From: an uncultured Eubacterium sp.
Lineage (GTDB): Bacteria; Bacillota; Clostridia; Lachnospirales; Lachnospiraceae
DNA: 64,000 nt
NCBI GenBank assembly: GCA_947642745.1
Contig: CANRTU010000002.1
Span: 1-64,000 of the forward strand
Direction of reading: 5' to 3'
Below, piece by piece: positions 21,504 to 32,523 of this stretch (the stretch's first letter is position 1; each line of letters begins with the position of its first letter). The translations under genes and the position numbers were made by a program. The notes beneath the pieces are model-generated. The model worked only from the letters and a program-made list of their open reading frames with translations, was not told the DNA's origin and made no database searches.

Positions 21504-22388
21504 TTAATCTTCACTATGACAAGCACTATCCTTGCTGATGCGTACATTTTGCACCATCTTATCCGCTACTCGTACCACGTCAAAGATCCATCCGCCGTAA
21601 CTGATGGAAAACGTCTCTCCATCCGATGGGATTTTGTCAATCCTGGAAATCAGAAATCCGTTTAACGTATCGTAGTCTTCTTCCTGGAATTTAATATCCA
21701 ATGCCTCCCCCACATCATCCAGGGATGCCATCCCCTGCACGAGAAAACACTGGCCGGAAAGTTTTTCAATCATCTGGCTTTCTTCATCGTGTTCGTCAAA
21801 AATATTGCCCACAATCTCTTCCAGAATATCCTCCATGGCAACCAGGCCGCAGGTCTGCCCGTATTCATCCACTACAATGACCATATGGGCTTTTTTTGCC
21901 TGCATGATCTGGAACAGGTCGCTGATCCTGCAGGTCTGCGGGATAAACTCACCTTTTGAAAAAAGTCCTTCAATCTTCTGTACCGGCATATCCATATACT
22001 CTTCCCGCCGGCTGAACGCCATGACTTCCTTGATGTGCATGATACCTATGATATTATCAATATCATCAAGAAAAACCGGAAACCTGGAATAAGGCTCCTC
22101 CAGTACCTGGTCCATAATCCGGCGCAGCGGCAATGTCCCGTCCAGGGCACAGATATGCCTGCGGTGGGTCATAATATCCTGCGCTTCTTTGTCCGTAAAT
22201 TCAAAGATATTGTGAATCATTTCCGCTTCCGAAGCCTCCAGGACCCCTTTTTCGTGACCTTCGTTGACCATGGAAATGATTTCTTCTTCCGTTACCTTTT
22301 CGGAATTTCTGCGGACCAGTCTTTTCAAAAATTCTCCAAACCAGTTATTTCTTTCTGCGTGTAACTTGGGACTCGCGCCATCGTCCAT
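21504..22388 (-). CDS. CBS-domain hemolysin/CorC family protein
   Basis: DIMTHRRHICALD..., VVDEYGQTCGLVAMEDILEEIVGNIFDEHDEE, TransportAssoc/CorC-like C-terminus. Confidence 0.9.
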   Translation of the reverse strand: MDDGASPKLHAERNNWFGEFLKRLVRRNSEKVTEEEIISMVNEGHEKGVLEASEAEMIHNIFEFTDKEAQDIMTHRRHICALDGTLPLRRIMDQVLEEPYSRFPVFLDDIDNIIGIMHIKEVMAFSRREEYMDMPVQKIEGLFSKGEFIPQTCRISDLFQIMQAKKAHMVIVVDEYGQTCGLVAMEDILEEIVGNIFDEHDEESQMIEKLSGQCFLVQGMASLDDVGEALDIKFQEEDYDTLNGFLISRIDKIPSDGETFSISYGGWIFDVVRVADKMVQNVRISKDSACHSED

Positions 22389-22597
22389 AAAATTCTCTCC
22401 TTTTTGTATGCGTAAACTATAGTTCTGCTTTTAATAAAATATCATTTCTTACGCATTACGTCAAGACAATTGGATGTGAACACTTTTCATGAATGATCCA
22501 TGCGCAGCCCGCCCCCCGGGCCAGCCGCCGTCATTGTCCCATGTCCCTGAAAATGCCGGTGCGGGCTTACGCCGCAAAGTCCCTGACCAGACGGTAA

Positions 22598-22948
22598 CTA
22601 TGTAAGCACTAACTGCAGACTGATGCATAACGCCCGGTCGATTTTTTTCATAATCCCGCCGTCCAGATGGCACACCTTATCCTTGAGCCGTTTCTTGTCA
22701 ATCGTACGCAGCTGCTCCAGTAAAATAACAGAGTCCTTGACCAGTGCGTAACGGCTGCTGGAAAGTTCCACATGGGTCGGGAGCTTTGCCTTGTTCATCT
22801 GGGAAGTAATGGCCGCACAGATCACCGTCGGACTGTGCAGGTTGCCCACATCGTTCTGTATAATCAGCACCGGCCGCACACCGCCCTGTTCCGAGCCTAC
22901 CACCGGTCTTAAATCCGCATAATAAATATCTCCACGTCTGATGATCAT
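22598..22948 (-). CDS. mazF: MazF/PemK-family endoribonuclease toxin
   Basis: [36 protein letters not shown]...[16 protein letters not shown]; immediately downstream of alr. Confidence 0.93.
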   Translation of the reverse strand: MIIRRGDIYYADLRPVVGSEQGGVRPVLIIQNDVGNLHSPTVICAAITSQMNKAKLPTHVELSSSRYALVKDSVILLEQLRTIDKKRLKDKVCHLDGGIMKKIDRALCISLQLVLT

Positions 22949-23030
22949 TTTTCTCACTCCACAAAATAGGTTATACGGTGAGTATTACCAGTTTTATCGA
23001 GTGTATACATACATACCGCAATTTTTATTT

Positions 23031-24203
23031 TTAACTGTCCGTTTCAGATACCCGCACGCCGTCTTTATAATAAATCCTTGGAATCCGCTTTCCAAGACAG
23101 CAGGCAAATTCATAATTGAATCTGCCGGATAATGCGCCCAGTTCTTCCAGGGACAGATTCTTTGCGCCGTCCACGCCTGCCAGGGTGACCTCATCCCCTT
23201 CCCGCACATCTCCCGCATCCGTAACATCCACCATAAACTGGTCCATACAGATTCTGCCAAGAATGGGCGCCCGCCGTCCATGTATCAGCACATATCCTTT
23301 GTCTGAAAGACTCCTTGGATAGCCGTCCCCGTATCCCACCGGAATCGTGGCTATTTTTGACGGCCGTGCGGTCGTATATGTACCGCCATAGGAAATCCGC
23401 CTGCCCGCCTCCAGATCTTTCACATATGCCACATGGCTTTTTAATTCCAGCGCCGCCCACAGCCGGATCCGTCTTTCTGCCGCCCGCGCCTTTATTTCAT
23501 CAGACGGCCAGAGACCGTACAGAATAATGCCCGCCCTGACCAGATCCATATGGGCGTCCGGGCAGCTGATAACCGCTGCGCTGTTGGAACAGTGACGATA
23601 AGGAATGTGGATGCCATCCGCCTCCAGCTGTTCCACAAACTGTTCAAACTGTGCCAGCTGCGCCTTTGTAAATGTCTCATCCGCTTCGTCCGCACAGGCA
23701 AAATGGGTAAAGATACCTTCTATTATTATATGCGGCAGTGCCTGTATCCGCGCTATCATCCGGGTGCTTTCTTTTGCCGCCCGCATACCGATCCGGCTCA
23801 TGCCGGTATCCACCTTGATGTGTATCACAGCGTCCCTGCCTGCCAGCACAGCGGCGTCTGAAAGTTTCTTCGCCGCTTCCAGTGTGAATATGGCGGGCCG
23901 TATCTCTTCCTGTACCAGTTTCTCATAGTGTTCCGCAAAGACATGCCCCAGTATAAGCACCGGTTTACGGATACCGCTGCGGCGCAGCTTCAACGCTTCC
24001 TCCGCAGTGGCAGTGGCAAAACCCGCTATACACTGTTCTTTTTCAATGGCAGTGGCGATTTCAACTGCTCCGTGGCCATAACCGTCTGTTTTTACAACGG
24101 CGATAATCCTGGTATCCGGCCGCAGCAGCCGGCGGATCACCCCCAGGTTATGACAGACGGCGTCCAGATCAATTTTCGCATAAACCCGGCTGTAAGTATT
24201 CAT
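23031..24203 (-). CDS. alr: alanine racemase
   Basis: YAKIDLDAVCHNL, AVVKTDGYGHGAVEIA PLP-lysine motif; GRICMDQFMVDVTD. Confidence 0.96.
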   Translation of the reverse strand: MNTYSRVYAKIDLDAVCHNLGVIRRLLRPDTRIIAVVKTDGYGHGAVEIATAIEKEQCIAGFATATAEEALKLRRSGIRKPVLILGHVFAEHYEKLVQEEIRPAIFTLEAAKKLSDAAVLAGRDAVIHIKVDTGMSRIGMRAAKESTRMIARIQALPHIIIEGIFTHFACADEADETFTKAQLAQFEQFVEQLEADGIHIPYRHCSNSAAVISCPDAHMDLVRAGIILYGLWPSDEIKARAAERRIRLWAALELKSHVAYVKDLEAGRRISYGGTYTTARPSKIATIPVGYGDGYPRSLSDKGYVLIHGRRAPILGRICMDQFMVDVTDAGDVREGDEVTLAGVDGAKNLSLEELGALSGRFNYEFACCLGKRIPRIYYKDGVRVSETDS

Positions 24204-24298
24204 ATGAATCAACCTCTGTTTTATGATAAATTCATCGTACTTAATTCATAACATTTTACTTATTATTATATTTTACTTCGTATATTTTATTTCTAAAT

Positions 24299-25795
24299 TT
24301 ATGATATTCTGCCCATAACGGTACCAACTGCTTTAACAATATCCCCGGCCAGCACGCTGTAGACGCCTGCTGAGCCCGCTGCCGTTTCCCCGGCCAGACC
24401 GTGCAGAAATACTCCCAGCGCCGCCGCTTTTTCACAGCTCATTCCCTGCGCCAGCAGCCCTGCGATAATCCCGGTCAGCACATCCCCGCTGCCGCCTTTT
24501 GCCATGGCGCTGCAGCCGGAAGTATTGATATAGAACGTACCGTCCGCACAGGCAGTCACAGTGGCCGCATCTTTAAGCACACAGGTCAGTTTATGGCAGA
24601 TGGCAAATTCCAGGGCTGTGTCCGCCAGGTGATCCAGTATTTCCGGTACGGTTTTTCCAGTCAGCCCGGCCATTTCCCCGGGATGAGGAGTAATAATAAT
24701 TTCTCCGCCGGTCTTCAGCAGCTTTGGATGCTTCGCAATAATATTCAGCCCGTCCGCGTCTATGACCACAGGAACTTTTGCCTGCTCCAGAATAAGTCCG
24801 GTAAGCCGGCAGGCCACATCGCCCGTTCCGATGCCGGGGCCCAGTGCGATCACATCCGCCCACCGGACAGCCTGCGCCACATCCTCCGGCGCAAAGCCCG
24901 CTTCCCCGGGCGTAAGCAGTACCGCCTCCGCAAGCGTGCCCTGGATCACCTCCCGGTTTTCCTCTGGCGTAATGATTTTTACAAGCCCGCAGCCTGCCAT
25001 ATAAGCCGCCTTTGCGCAAAAAACCGCCGCCCCTGCCATATCTTTACTGCCCGCAAATACAAGCAGCCTGCCAAAGGTGCCCTTATGGGAACGGGCAGGA
25101 CGCACCGGAAGCATCTGTCCGGGATCCGCAGGCTCCAGCGCATAACAGGATGGCCTGCGCCCCTGCCAGCTCTCGTCCGTAATGCCAATATCCGCCACGG
25201 TAAGCATTCCGCACATTTCACGTCCCGGATACAGCAGCTGTCCGGCTTTTGGATAGGCAAAGGTTACTGTCGCATCCGCACAAAAGGCCGGTTCGTATAC
25301 AGCGCCATGATCGGCGGACACCCCGCAGGGCATATCCACAGCGATTTTATATCCTTCCATCTGGTTCATCTGCCGGATCCACCCGGCCGTCTTCCCGGTC
25401 ACAGGCCTTGTAAGTCCGATTCCATGGAGCGCTTCGATCACGCACTGGTACGTCCCGTTTTCCGGCATCTCTTCCAGCACCGGTATACCGTATGCTTTCA
25501 GGATATTACGCTGCGTGATATTTTCTTCTGTACGTTTTCCATTATCTTCTGTCTGGACCACACATACCCGCATCCCCTTTTGATACAGCAGCCTTGCCAC
25601 AGCCAGTCCGTCAGCCCCGTTATTGCCGTTGCCGCATACGATAAGCACACTGCCGGCACAGGATATGTTTCCGGCGGCGCAGCCGGCTACGCTTAATGCG
25701 GCCCGTTCCATCAGTACCAGGGACGGGACGCCAAAACGCTTAATGGTACTTTCGTCGCACTGTTTCATTTCTTTACTGTTTACGACCCGTTTCAT
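24299..25795 (-). CDS. nnr: bifunctional NAD(P)H-hydrate epimerase / ADP-dependent dehydratase
   Basis: N-terminal YjeF_N (CGNGNNGADGLAVARLL) plus C-terminal carbohydrate kinase-like domain (ITPHPGEMAGLTG, AKGGSGDVLTGIIAGLLAQG). Confidence 0.95.
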   Translation of the reverse strand: MKRVVNSKEMKQCDESTIKRFGVPSLVLMERAALSVAGCAAGNISCAGSVLIVCGNGNNGADGLAVARLLYQKGMRVCVVQTEDNGKRTEENITQRNILKAYGIPVLEEMPENGTYQCVIEALHGIGLTRPVTGKTAGWIRQMNQMEGYKIAVDMPCGVSADHGAVYEPAFCADATVTFAYPKAGQLLYPGREMCGMLTVADIGITDESWQGRRPSCYALEPADPGQMLPVRPARSHKGTFGRLLVFAGSKDMAGAAVFCAKAAYMAGCGLVKIITPEENREVIQGTLAEAVLLTPGEAGFAPEDVAQAVRWADVIALGPGIGTGDVACRLTGLILEQAKVPVVIDADGLNIIAKHPKLLKTGGEIIITPHPGEMAGLTGKTVPEILDHLADTALEFAICHKLTCVLKDAATVTACADGTFYINTSGCSAMAKGGSGDVLTGIIAGLLAQGMSCEKAAALGVFLHGLAGETAAGSAGVYSVLAGDIVKAVGTVMGRIS

Positions 25796-26463
25796 CTGTT
25801 TTCTGTATCTCCTTTTTCCTGTCTTTCCTTTTTTTTCCCATTGCGGAGCATATTATAAGATAACTGCATCAGACTGTCTGATAAATGAACATTTTCCACC
25901 ACCACATCCTGATCCATCAGTTCCAGATCCACATGGGCAAAATTCCAGATCGCCCGGATGCCAAGATTTACCAGTCTCCTTGCAAGCTTATCCGCCGTAT
26001 GTTTTGGCATGGTAAGCGCCGCTATGTCGATTTTGTGTCCGGCAGCGAATTCTTCCAGTTCTGAGAGCATCCGCACCGGCACTCCACGGACCATATGCCC
26101 GTCAAGCGCCGGATTAATGTCAAACAGTCCGGTAATCATAAATCCCATTTTTTCAAAACTGCCGTAATTAGCCAGCGCCTGCCCCAGATTGCCCACACCG
26201 ATAATAATAATATTATGCTGCTGCTCCAGTCCCAGAATCCTTCCGATTTCTTCATACAGATACTGGACATTATATCCATAGCCCTGCTGCCCGAATCCGC
26301 CAAAATTATTCAGATCCTGGCGGATCTGCGACGCAGTGACATTCATTTTCAGACTCAGCTCATTGGAGGATATCCGTTCCACCCCTTCATCCAGTAATTC
26401 GCCCAGATAACGGTAATAGCGTGGCATTCTGCGGATCACCGCCTGTGAAATGTCTTTATTCAA
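25792..26463 (-). CDS. rex: redox-sensing transcriptional repressor Rex
   Basis: IRRMPRYYRYLGELLDEGVERISS, QIRQDLNNFGGFGQQGYGYNV, GVGNLGQALANYGSF Rossmann motif. Confidence 0.96.
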   Translation of the reverse strand: MNKDISQAVIRRMPRYYRYLGELLDEGVERISSNELSLKMNVTASQIRQDLNNFGGFGQQGYGYNVQYLYEEIGRILGLEQQHNIIIIGVGNLGQALANYGSFEKMGFMITGLFDINPALDGHMVRGVPVRMLSELEEFAAGHKIDIAALTMPKHTADKLARRLVNLGIRAIWNFAHVDLELMDQDVVVENVHLSDSLMQLSYNMLRNGKKKERQEKGDTENR

Positions 26464-26581
26464 TGTTCGTTTCCCCTCTTAAATTTATGTAAAATAGTTT
26501 CAGCCACATAAATTATAATAATCCGGGTCCGGTTTGTCAATTCTGCGGTCAGGCCCAAAAAGCGGCTGGTATAATAGTGAT

Positions 26582-28525
26582 TCAGACTTCTTCCAGCTGC
26601 GCGGACAGTTCCTCCCAGCGTGTATAGAGTATTTCCAGCTCCTCTTCATGCCGTTGTATTTTAGTATGCAGTTCCATTACCCGGGCGGATATAACCGCTA
26701 CTTCCGGTCTGGCCATTTCCTCTTCCGCCTCCGCTTTTTCCGCTTCCAGCCGGCTGATTCCCGCTTCTGTTTTTTCCAGTTCATTTTCCAGTCTGCGCTT
26801 TGCGGACTGTTGCATCTTTTTTTGTTTCCAGTCGTTTCTGCCACCATCCGTCCGCTCTGCGGACTTTTGTGCAGCCGGCGGCGTCTGTCCGCCTTTTACG
26901 GCTGTATCCCGCAGCGTATCCTTTTTTTCCAGATAATAATCGTAATTTCCAATATAATTAATCAGCGTCCCGTTATGCAGTTCCAGAATTCTGGTGGCCG
27001 TCTTATTGATAAAATACCGGTCATGGGATACAAACAAAACGGTTCCGGCATAGTGCGACAGAGCGTTTTCCAGTATCTCCTTTGAAGTAATATCCAGATG
27101 GTTGGTAGGCTCATCCAGAATCAGAAAATTGGCTTCCGAAAGCATCAGTTTCGCCAAAGATACCCGTCCCCGCTCGCCTCCGCTTAAATCCCCGATTTTC
27201 TTAAACACATCGTCATTAGTAAACAAAAATGCCGCCAGCACATTGCGTATTCTGGTATTGGTAAGTTCCGGATACTCGTCTGATATTTCCTCAAACAGCG
27301 TCTTTTCCATATGCAGTACATGATGCTCCTGGTCGTAATAGCCAATATGCACATTGGTCCCCGTAGTAATAGTACCCTCGTCCGCCTTCAGCGCATCGTT
27401 AAGTATTTTTAATATCGTCGTCTTGCCAGTGCCGTTATTGCCAATCAGCGCTACCCGCTCCCCCCTGTAAATGGAAAAATCCACCTCTTTAAACAACCGG
27501 ATACTGCCAAAAGATTTTGCCAGCCGTTCCACCTGTAACACATCGTTGCCGCTGGTAATGCATGGTTCCAGGGCGATATGGATATCGGTATTGTCATCCA
27601 CCGGTTTTTCCAGCCGTTCGATTTTATCCAGCATTTTTTCCCGGCTCTCCGCCCGCCGGATGGACTTTTCCCGGTTAAAGGACTTAAGCTTTGCGATCAC
27701 TTCTTCCTGGTGGCGGATTTCCTGCTGCTGGTTATACCAGGCCCGCATCTGCGCCTCCCGCAGTTCGGCTTTTTTTGCGGCATAAACCGTATAATTTCCC
27801 CGGTAGCTGTACACCCGGCGCTGGAATACCTCAATCACCTTTGTAACGATTTTGTCCAGAAAATACCGGTCATGGGACACAATCAGCACCGTCCCTTTAT
27901 AATTCAGCAGATAATTTTCCAGCCACTGGATAGACGCCATGTCCAGATGGTTGGTCGGCTCGTCCAGAAGCAGGATATCCGGCTTTGTGACCAGCAGGCG
28001 TCCAAGCGCTACCCTGGTCTTCTGTCCGCCGGAAAGTTCAGAGCTTTTTTTATCAAATTCCCGCTCCTCAAATCCAAGGCCGTATAAAACGCCTGTCACT
28101 TCGCTTTTATACGAATAGCCGTCCGCCAGTTCAAACTGGTGCGTCAGCCGTTCATATTTTTCCATAAACGCTCCCAGATCGTTTTGCTCCACCTGATCCA
28201 TCCGCTCTTCCATCCGGCGAATCTCTTCTTCCATGTCAATCACCGGCTGTTTTGCCGCAAGGACTTCCTCATAGACGGTAAGCCCCTGGTCCATATCCTG
28301 GTTCTGGGCCAGATATCCGATCGTTTTATCCTTTGCCACAGTCACCGTACCCTCGTCCGGTGTGAGCTGGCGGATTATAATTTTTAACAGGGTGGATTTT
28401 CCGGCCCCGTTGATTCCCACAATTGCGGCTTTTTCATGTTCTTCGATATGGAACGAGGCATCTTTTAAAATCTCGTCCACACCAAAAGATTTTGTTATAT
28501 TCTGACAGGAAAGTATCATGTCCAA
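26582..28525 (-). CDS. ABC-F family ATP-binding protein
   Basis: Two ABC domains with GINGAGKST / GNNGTGKTT, LSGGQ/LSGGE signatures and linker; no TM helices. Confidence 0.94.
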   Translation of the reverse strand: MDMILSCQNITKSFGVDEILKDASFHIEEHEKAAIVGINGAGKSTLLKIIIRQLTPDEGTVTVAKDKTIGYLAQNQDMDQGLTVYEEVLAAKQPVIDMEEEIRRMEERMDQVEQNDLGAFMEKYERLTHQFELADGYSYKSEVTGVLYGLGFEEREFDKKSSELSGGQKTRVALGRLLVTKPDILLLDEPTNHLDMASIQWLENYLLNYKGTVLIVSHDRYFLDKIVTKVIEVFQRRVYSYRGNYTVYAAKKAELREAQMRAWYNQQQEIRHQEEVIAKLKSFNREKSIRRAESREKMLDKIERLEKPVDDNTDIHIALEPCITSGNDVLQVERLAKSFGSIRLFKEVDFSIYRGERVALIGNNGTGKTTILKILNDALKADEGTITTGTNVHIGYYDQEHHVLHMEKTLFEEISDEYPELTNTRIRNVLAAFLFTNDDVFKKIGDLSGGERGRVSLAKLMLSEANFLILDEPTNHLDITSKEILENALSHYAGTVLFVSHDRYFINKTATRILELHNGTLINYIGNYDYYLEKKDTLRDTAVKGGQTPPAAQKSAERTDGGRNDWKQKKMQQSAKRRLENELEKTEAGISRLEAEKAEAEEEMARPEVAVISARVMELHTKIQRHEEELEILYTRWEELSAQLEEV

Positions 28526-28976
28526 TCTCCTCTGTATCAGTTTTATTCTGAATGTTTTTCTTTCATTATTTTAAATATTTTGCGGAATATTCTTTCTGAA
28601 ATCTGTATTGCCAGCTAATCCACCTCACATCATCAGCTGGTTTTTTGTAAACGGCACACGCAATGCTATTATAATCAATTATCCGCCGCCCGTCAAATTA
28701 ATACATGGTTATCTTTCATTTTGCGCAACGGATCAGCTGCGGATGGATGTATATTTCCCGGACACCGGGGAAAGGCAGCCGTTCTCTGCCGGCGTTTCCC
28801 GGATCGGATACGGTTTACCGTGGACCGTCGCACTACATGTATCAGCAGCGTGGCCTCCTGTATTATCCTGCCATATAAATAACCGGAATGATACATAATT
28901 TTCCGGGCACATCCTCCGGTGAGAATCAGAACGTAAAAACCAGCCTCCGGTTTGTAAAATATCCATAAAGAAATAG

Positions 28977-29004
28977 TTGTATCTTTTGTCAAAAATGGTA
29001 TAAT
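28977..29004 (+). promoter_or_regulatory. candidate sigma-A promoter upstream of MCP gene
   Basis: TTGTAT - 16 nt - TATAAT. Confidence 0.5.
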
Positions 29005-29268
29005 AAATATGGAGATAACGGCATCCCCCACCTGATACCTGCCGTATGCGAAAACAGGACCAGTCTGAGGAGATAAGATTCCAACGGACATTGACAACCG
29101 AATATTGTATTGTATCTAAGCTGTTTGAAAATAAAGACAAATCTGTATGTTTCCAATCTGCCAGACGCCTTACAAAGGCAGACCCGTATCAGGCAGATAT
29201 ACAGTAAAAGAGCCGCATTCCATGGCCACCCATATATCAAATAAAAAAGATAGAAGGAAGAGTGAACA

Positions 29269-30957
29269 ATGGTTAACAAATTAAAAAATATGAAAGTCGC
29301 ACAAAAGCTGCGGTACGGATTTACGCTGGTCGTGATTCTTGGCAGCATTTCAGGTATTTTAGGATTACTGATTATTGAATACTGTAATATCAGTTATAAC
29401 AACGCACTGATCACCACCGGGTTTTCCCAGGGTGAGATTGGTATATTCAGTACACGTCTGGGTAAGGAACCCACGGTCATCCGGGAAATGATTCTGGTAA
29501 AAGATATAGATGAAGTGAAAAAGTCAGATGAAGAACTGACTGAACTCAAACAGAAAACTGATGAAGCGTACGTCGCTATGAAAAAACACTGCAAAACAGC
29601 AAAAGAACTGGCATACATAGATCTGATTGAAGAGCAGCTGCCGGCGTATCGTGAGATATTTGACGAAGTAAAAAACCTGGCCCTGGCCAGCAAAGACGAA
29701 GAAGCCCTGGATCTTCTGCTTCAGGAAGGAAAGCCGATCTATAAAGAATTAACAGATACCATTACAGCCCTGATCCAGCTGAATGTGGATTACGGCAACC
29801 AGGCTTCCAGCCGTCTGACCATTCAGACTTATATCATGATGGGACTAATGCTTGCGTTTATTATCATCGCCATACTGATTTCATCAAAAGTATCCAAAAC
29901 TATCGCAAAACTATTTGTAGAACCTATTCTCAACATCCAGTCTTCCACTGCGGAACTGGCGGAAGGGCATCTGGATGTCCATGTGGAAAAACTGTGTCCG
30001 GATGAAATCGGCGAGATGACAGATTCCTTCAACTCCGCCATCTCCACGCTCCGGACTTATATTACAGAATTAAGCCGTGTCATGAATGAAATGGCCAGCG
30101 GAAATTTCGCAGTAACAGCTAAAATGGAATTCAAAGGTGAATTTAGTGAACTGAACACCGCTATTATCAAGATTACAGATTCTCTGAGCGAAACACTTGG
30201 TAATATTTACGACGCCTCCAACCAGGTTTCCATGGGCGCCAGCCAGATGTCAGAAAGCGCCCAGGCCCTGGCGGAAGGAGCCACTGACCAGGCAGCTTCC
30301 GTGGAAGAGCTGACAGCCACTATCCAGGATATTACAGAAGCGGTTATCAACAGTTCCGAACGGGCAAACGAATCTTACCGCAATGCGGAGCTGTTCAAAC
30401 AGAACGCAGAAGAAAGCAACGAAGATATCAGACACTTAAATCATGCCATGGAGCGTATTAACGCAACATCCAAAGAAATCGCCAATATTATTACCGCCAT
30501 TGAAGATATCGCTTCCCAGACGAACCTTCTTTCCCTGAACGCTTCCATTGAGGCGGCCAGAGCCGGTGAAGCCGGAAAAGGATTTGCGGTGGTGGCTGAC
30601 CAGATTGGCAAACTGGCGTCAGACAGCGCCAATTCAGCCAATGATACCAAAAAACTCATTGAGAATTCCCTTCGGGAAATCGAACATGGCAATGAGATTA
30701 CTATCAAAGCCACAAATGCCATTGAATCTGTTATTCAGGGAATTGCCACCCTGGCGGATTCTACAAGTGAGATCAGCAGCCTGTCCGGTACACAGGCAGA
30801 GTCCATGAAACAACTGGAAGCAGGTGTGGAACAGATCTCAGAAGTAATCCAGAATAATTCAGCCGCTGCGGAACAGACCTCTGCTACCAGCCAGGAGTTA
30901 TCCGCACAGTCTGAAAGCCTGGAACAGTTAGTCGGACAATTTACTTTAAAGAAATAA
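29269..30957 (+). CDS. methyl-accepting chemotaxis protein
   Basis: Two TM helices, HAMP, and hairpin [40 protein letters not shown]. Confidence 0.96.
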   Translation: MVNKLKNMKVAQKLRYGFTLVVILGSISGILGLLIIEYCNISYNNALITTGFSQGEIGIFSTRLGKEPTVIREMILVKDIDEVKKSDEELTELKQKTDEAYVAMKKHCKTAKELAYIDLIEEQLPAYREIFDEVKNLALASKDEEALDLLLQEGKPIYKELTDTITALIQLNVDYGNQASSRLTIQTYIMMGLMLAFIIIAILISSKVSKTIAKLFVEPILNIQSSTAELAEGHLDVHVEKLCPDEIGEMTDSFNSAISTLRTYITELSRVMNEMASGNFAVTAKMEFKGEFSELNTAIIKITDSLSETLGNIYDASNQVSMGASQMSESAQALAEGATDQAASVEELTATIQDITEAVINSSERANESYRNAELFKQNAEESNEDIRHLNHAMERINATSKEIANIITAIEDIASQTNLLSLNASIEAARAGEAGKGFAVVADQIGKLASDSANSANDTKKLIENSLREIEHGNEITIKATNAIESVIQGIATLADSTSEISSLSGTQAESMKQLEAGVEQISEVIQNNSAAAEQTSATSQELSAQSESLEQLVGQFTLKK

Positions 30958-31012
30958 ACTTATTCTTAAACAACTTATATACAATGCATACTGGTTCAGA
31001 TTTTTCAACCGT

Positions 31013-31062
31013 AAAAAACAGCTGCGGGACCGCATCGTCATGCGATCCACGCAGCTGTTTTC
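31013..31062. terminator. bidirectional intrinsic terminator between MCP gene and icd
   Basis: aaaaaacagctgcg ... cgcagctgtttt with nested gcatcg/cgatgc-like pairing. Confidence 0.8.
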
Positions 31063-31095
31063 GTCTATAGCGTCCGGAACATGCCCGAAACATCT

Positions 31096-32307
31096 TCAGG
31101 CATATTTTTTCTGCAGCTGTTCCCGGACTGCCCGGATAAATCCTTCACTGCTAAGTACAACCGGATCTTTCAGTTCCGTAATCAGTGCCAGATCTTTTGT
31201 CATTTTTCCGGATTCGATGGTTTCCACACATGCCGCTTCCAGATTGTCCGCAAAATCCTGCAGCTCTTTCAGATGATCCAGCTCTCCCCTCTTTCGCAGC
31301 GCACCGGTCCAGGCAAAGATCGTCGCTACGGAATTTGTAGAAGTCTCCTCCCCTTTCAGATGATTATAATAGTGGCGCTGAACCGTACCGTGAGCCGCTT
31401 CATACTCATATACGCCTTCCGGGGATACAAGCACGGAAGTCATCATTGCCAGAGATCCACATGCGGAAGAGATCATGTCGCTCATTACATCCCCGTCATA
31501 ATTTTTACATGCCCAGATAAAACCGCCAGAAGATTTCATCACACGGGCCACCGCATCGTCAATCAGCGTATAAAAATAAGTAATGCCCGCCTGTTCAAAC
31601 CGTTCTTTGTATTCCTTATCAAAAACTTCCTGGAAAATATCTTTAAATGTATGATCGTATTTCTTTGAAATCGTATCCTTAGTGGCAAACCACAGATCCT
31701 GCCGGATATCCAGGGCGTAATTAAAACAGCTTCTCGCAAAACTCTCAATGGACGTTTTTACATTATGCTGTCCCTGAATAATGCCCGGACCGTCAAATTC
31801 AAAAATCGTCTCCTTCGTCTGCGTACCGTCCGCTGCTGTAAATACCAGCTCCGCTTTTCCGGCTCCGGGTATTTTCATTTCCACATTTTTATATACATCC
31901 CCATAAGCGTGTCTGGCAATGGTAATCGGTTTTTCCCAGTTTTTCACACATGGTTCTATTCCTTTTACTTTTATCGGCGTACGGAACACCGTACCGTCCA
32001 GAATCGCCCGGATTGTACCGTTGGGACTTTTCCACATCTCTTTTAAGTCATATTCTTCCACCCTTGCCGCATTTGGCGTGATCGTGGCACACTTTACAGC
32101 GACCCCGTATTTTCTTGTGGCATTGGCGGAATCAATGGTCACCTGATCGTTCGTCTCATTTCTGCATCCCAGTCCCAGATCATAATATTCCGTCTTTAAT
32201 TCAATAAATGGAAGCAGCAGTTCGTCTTTGATCATCTTCCAGAGAATTCTGGTCATTTCATCGCCGTCCATTTCCACCAGCGGCGTGTTCATCTTAATCT
32301 TTTCCAT
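31096..32307 (-). CDS. icd: NADP-dependent isocitrate dehydrogenase (eukaryote-like type)
   Basis: MEKIKMNTPLVEMDGDEMTRILWKMIKDELL; EYEAAHGTVQRHY; TNSVATIFAWTGAL. Confidence 0.95.
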   Translation of the reverse strand: MEKIKMNTPLVEMDGDEMTRILWKMIKDELLLPFIELKTEYYDLGLGCRNETNDQVTIDSANATRKYGVAVKCATITPNAARVEEYDLKEMWKSPNGTIRAILDGTVFRTPIKVKGIEPCVKNWEKPITIARHAYGDVYKNVEMKIPGAGKAELVFTAADGTQTKETIFEFDGPGIIQGQHNVKTSIESFARSCFNYALDIRQDLWFATKDTISKKYDHTFKDIFQEVFDKEYKERFEQAGITYFYTLIDDAVARVMKSSGGFIWACKNYDGDVMSDMISSACGSLAMMTSVLVSPEGVYEYEAAHGTVQRHYYNHLKGEETSTNSVATIFAWTGALRKRGELDHLKELQDFADNLEAACVETIESGKMTKDLALITELKDPVVLSSEGFIRAVREQLQKKYA

Positions 32308-32523
32308 GGATACTTTTCCTCCTGTCCTTTCACAACTGCACTGTATATAGATGTCTGTTCGTCTGCACGTGTTTCATTGTATACAGATTCCGGCATATTT
32401 GTCAATGCATGTCCTGGAATAAATGCGATTAAAATTTCACGGAACTGGAAAAATATCTGGAAACCTATACAAGCTGCCTACATATGATGAATCATAAACA
32501 AAATAAAACATGGAGGCAATCAT

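Noticed and set aside
22461-22673. 70-aa ORF overlapping the mazF 3' end, considered as a possible antitoxin
   Set aside because: Overlaps mazF in another frame, Gly/Pro/Trp-rich, no DNA-binding or MazE-like features.
24401-25696. 431-aa plus-strand ORF
   Set aside because: Fully antisense to nnr, which has clear motifs; composition is His/Arg/Gly-rich as expected for a shadow ORF in a codon-biased gene.
29005-29268. GEMM c-di-GMP riboswitch upstream of the MCP gene
   Set aside because: Consensus elements of the GEMM-I aptamer could not be found.
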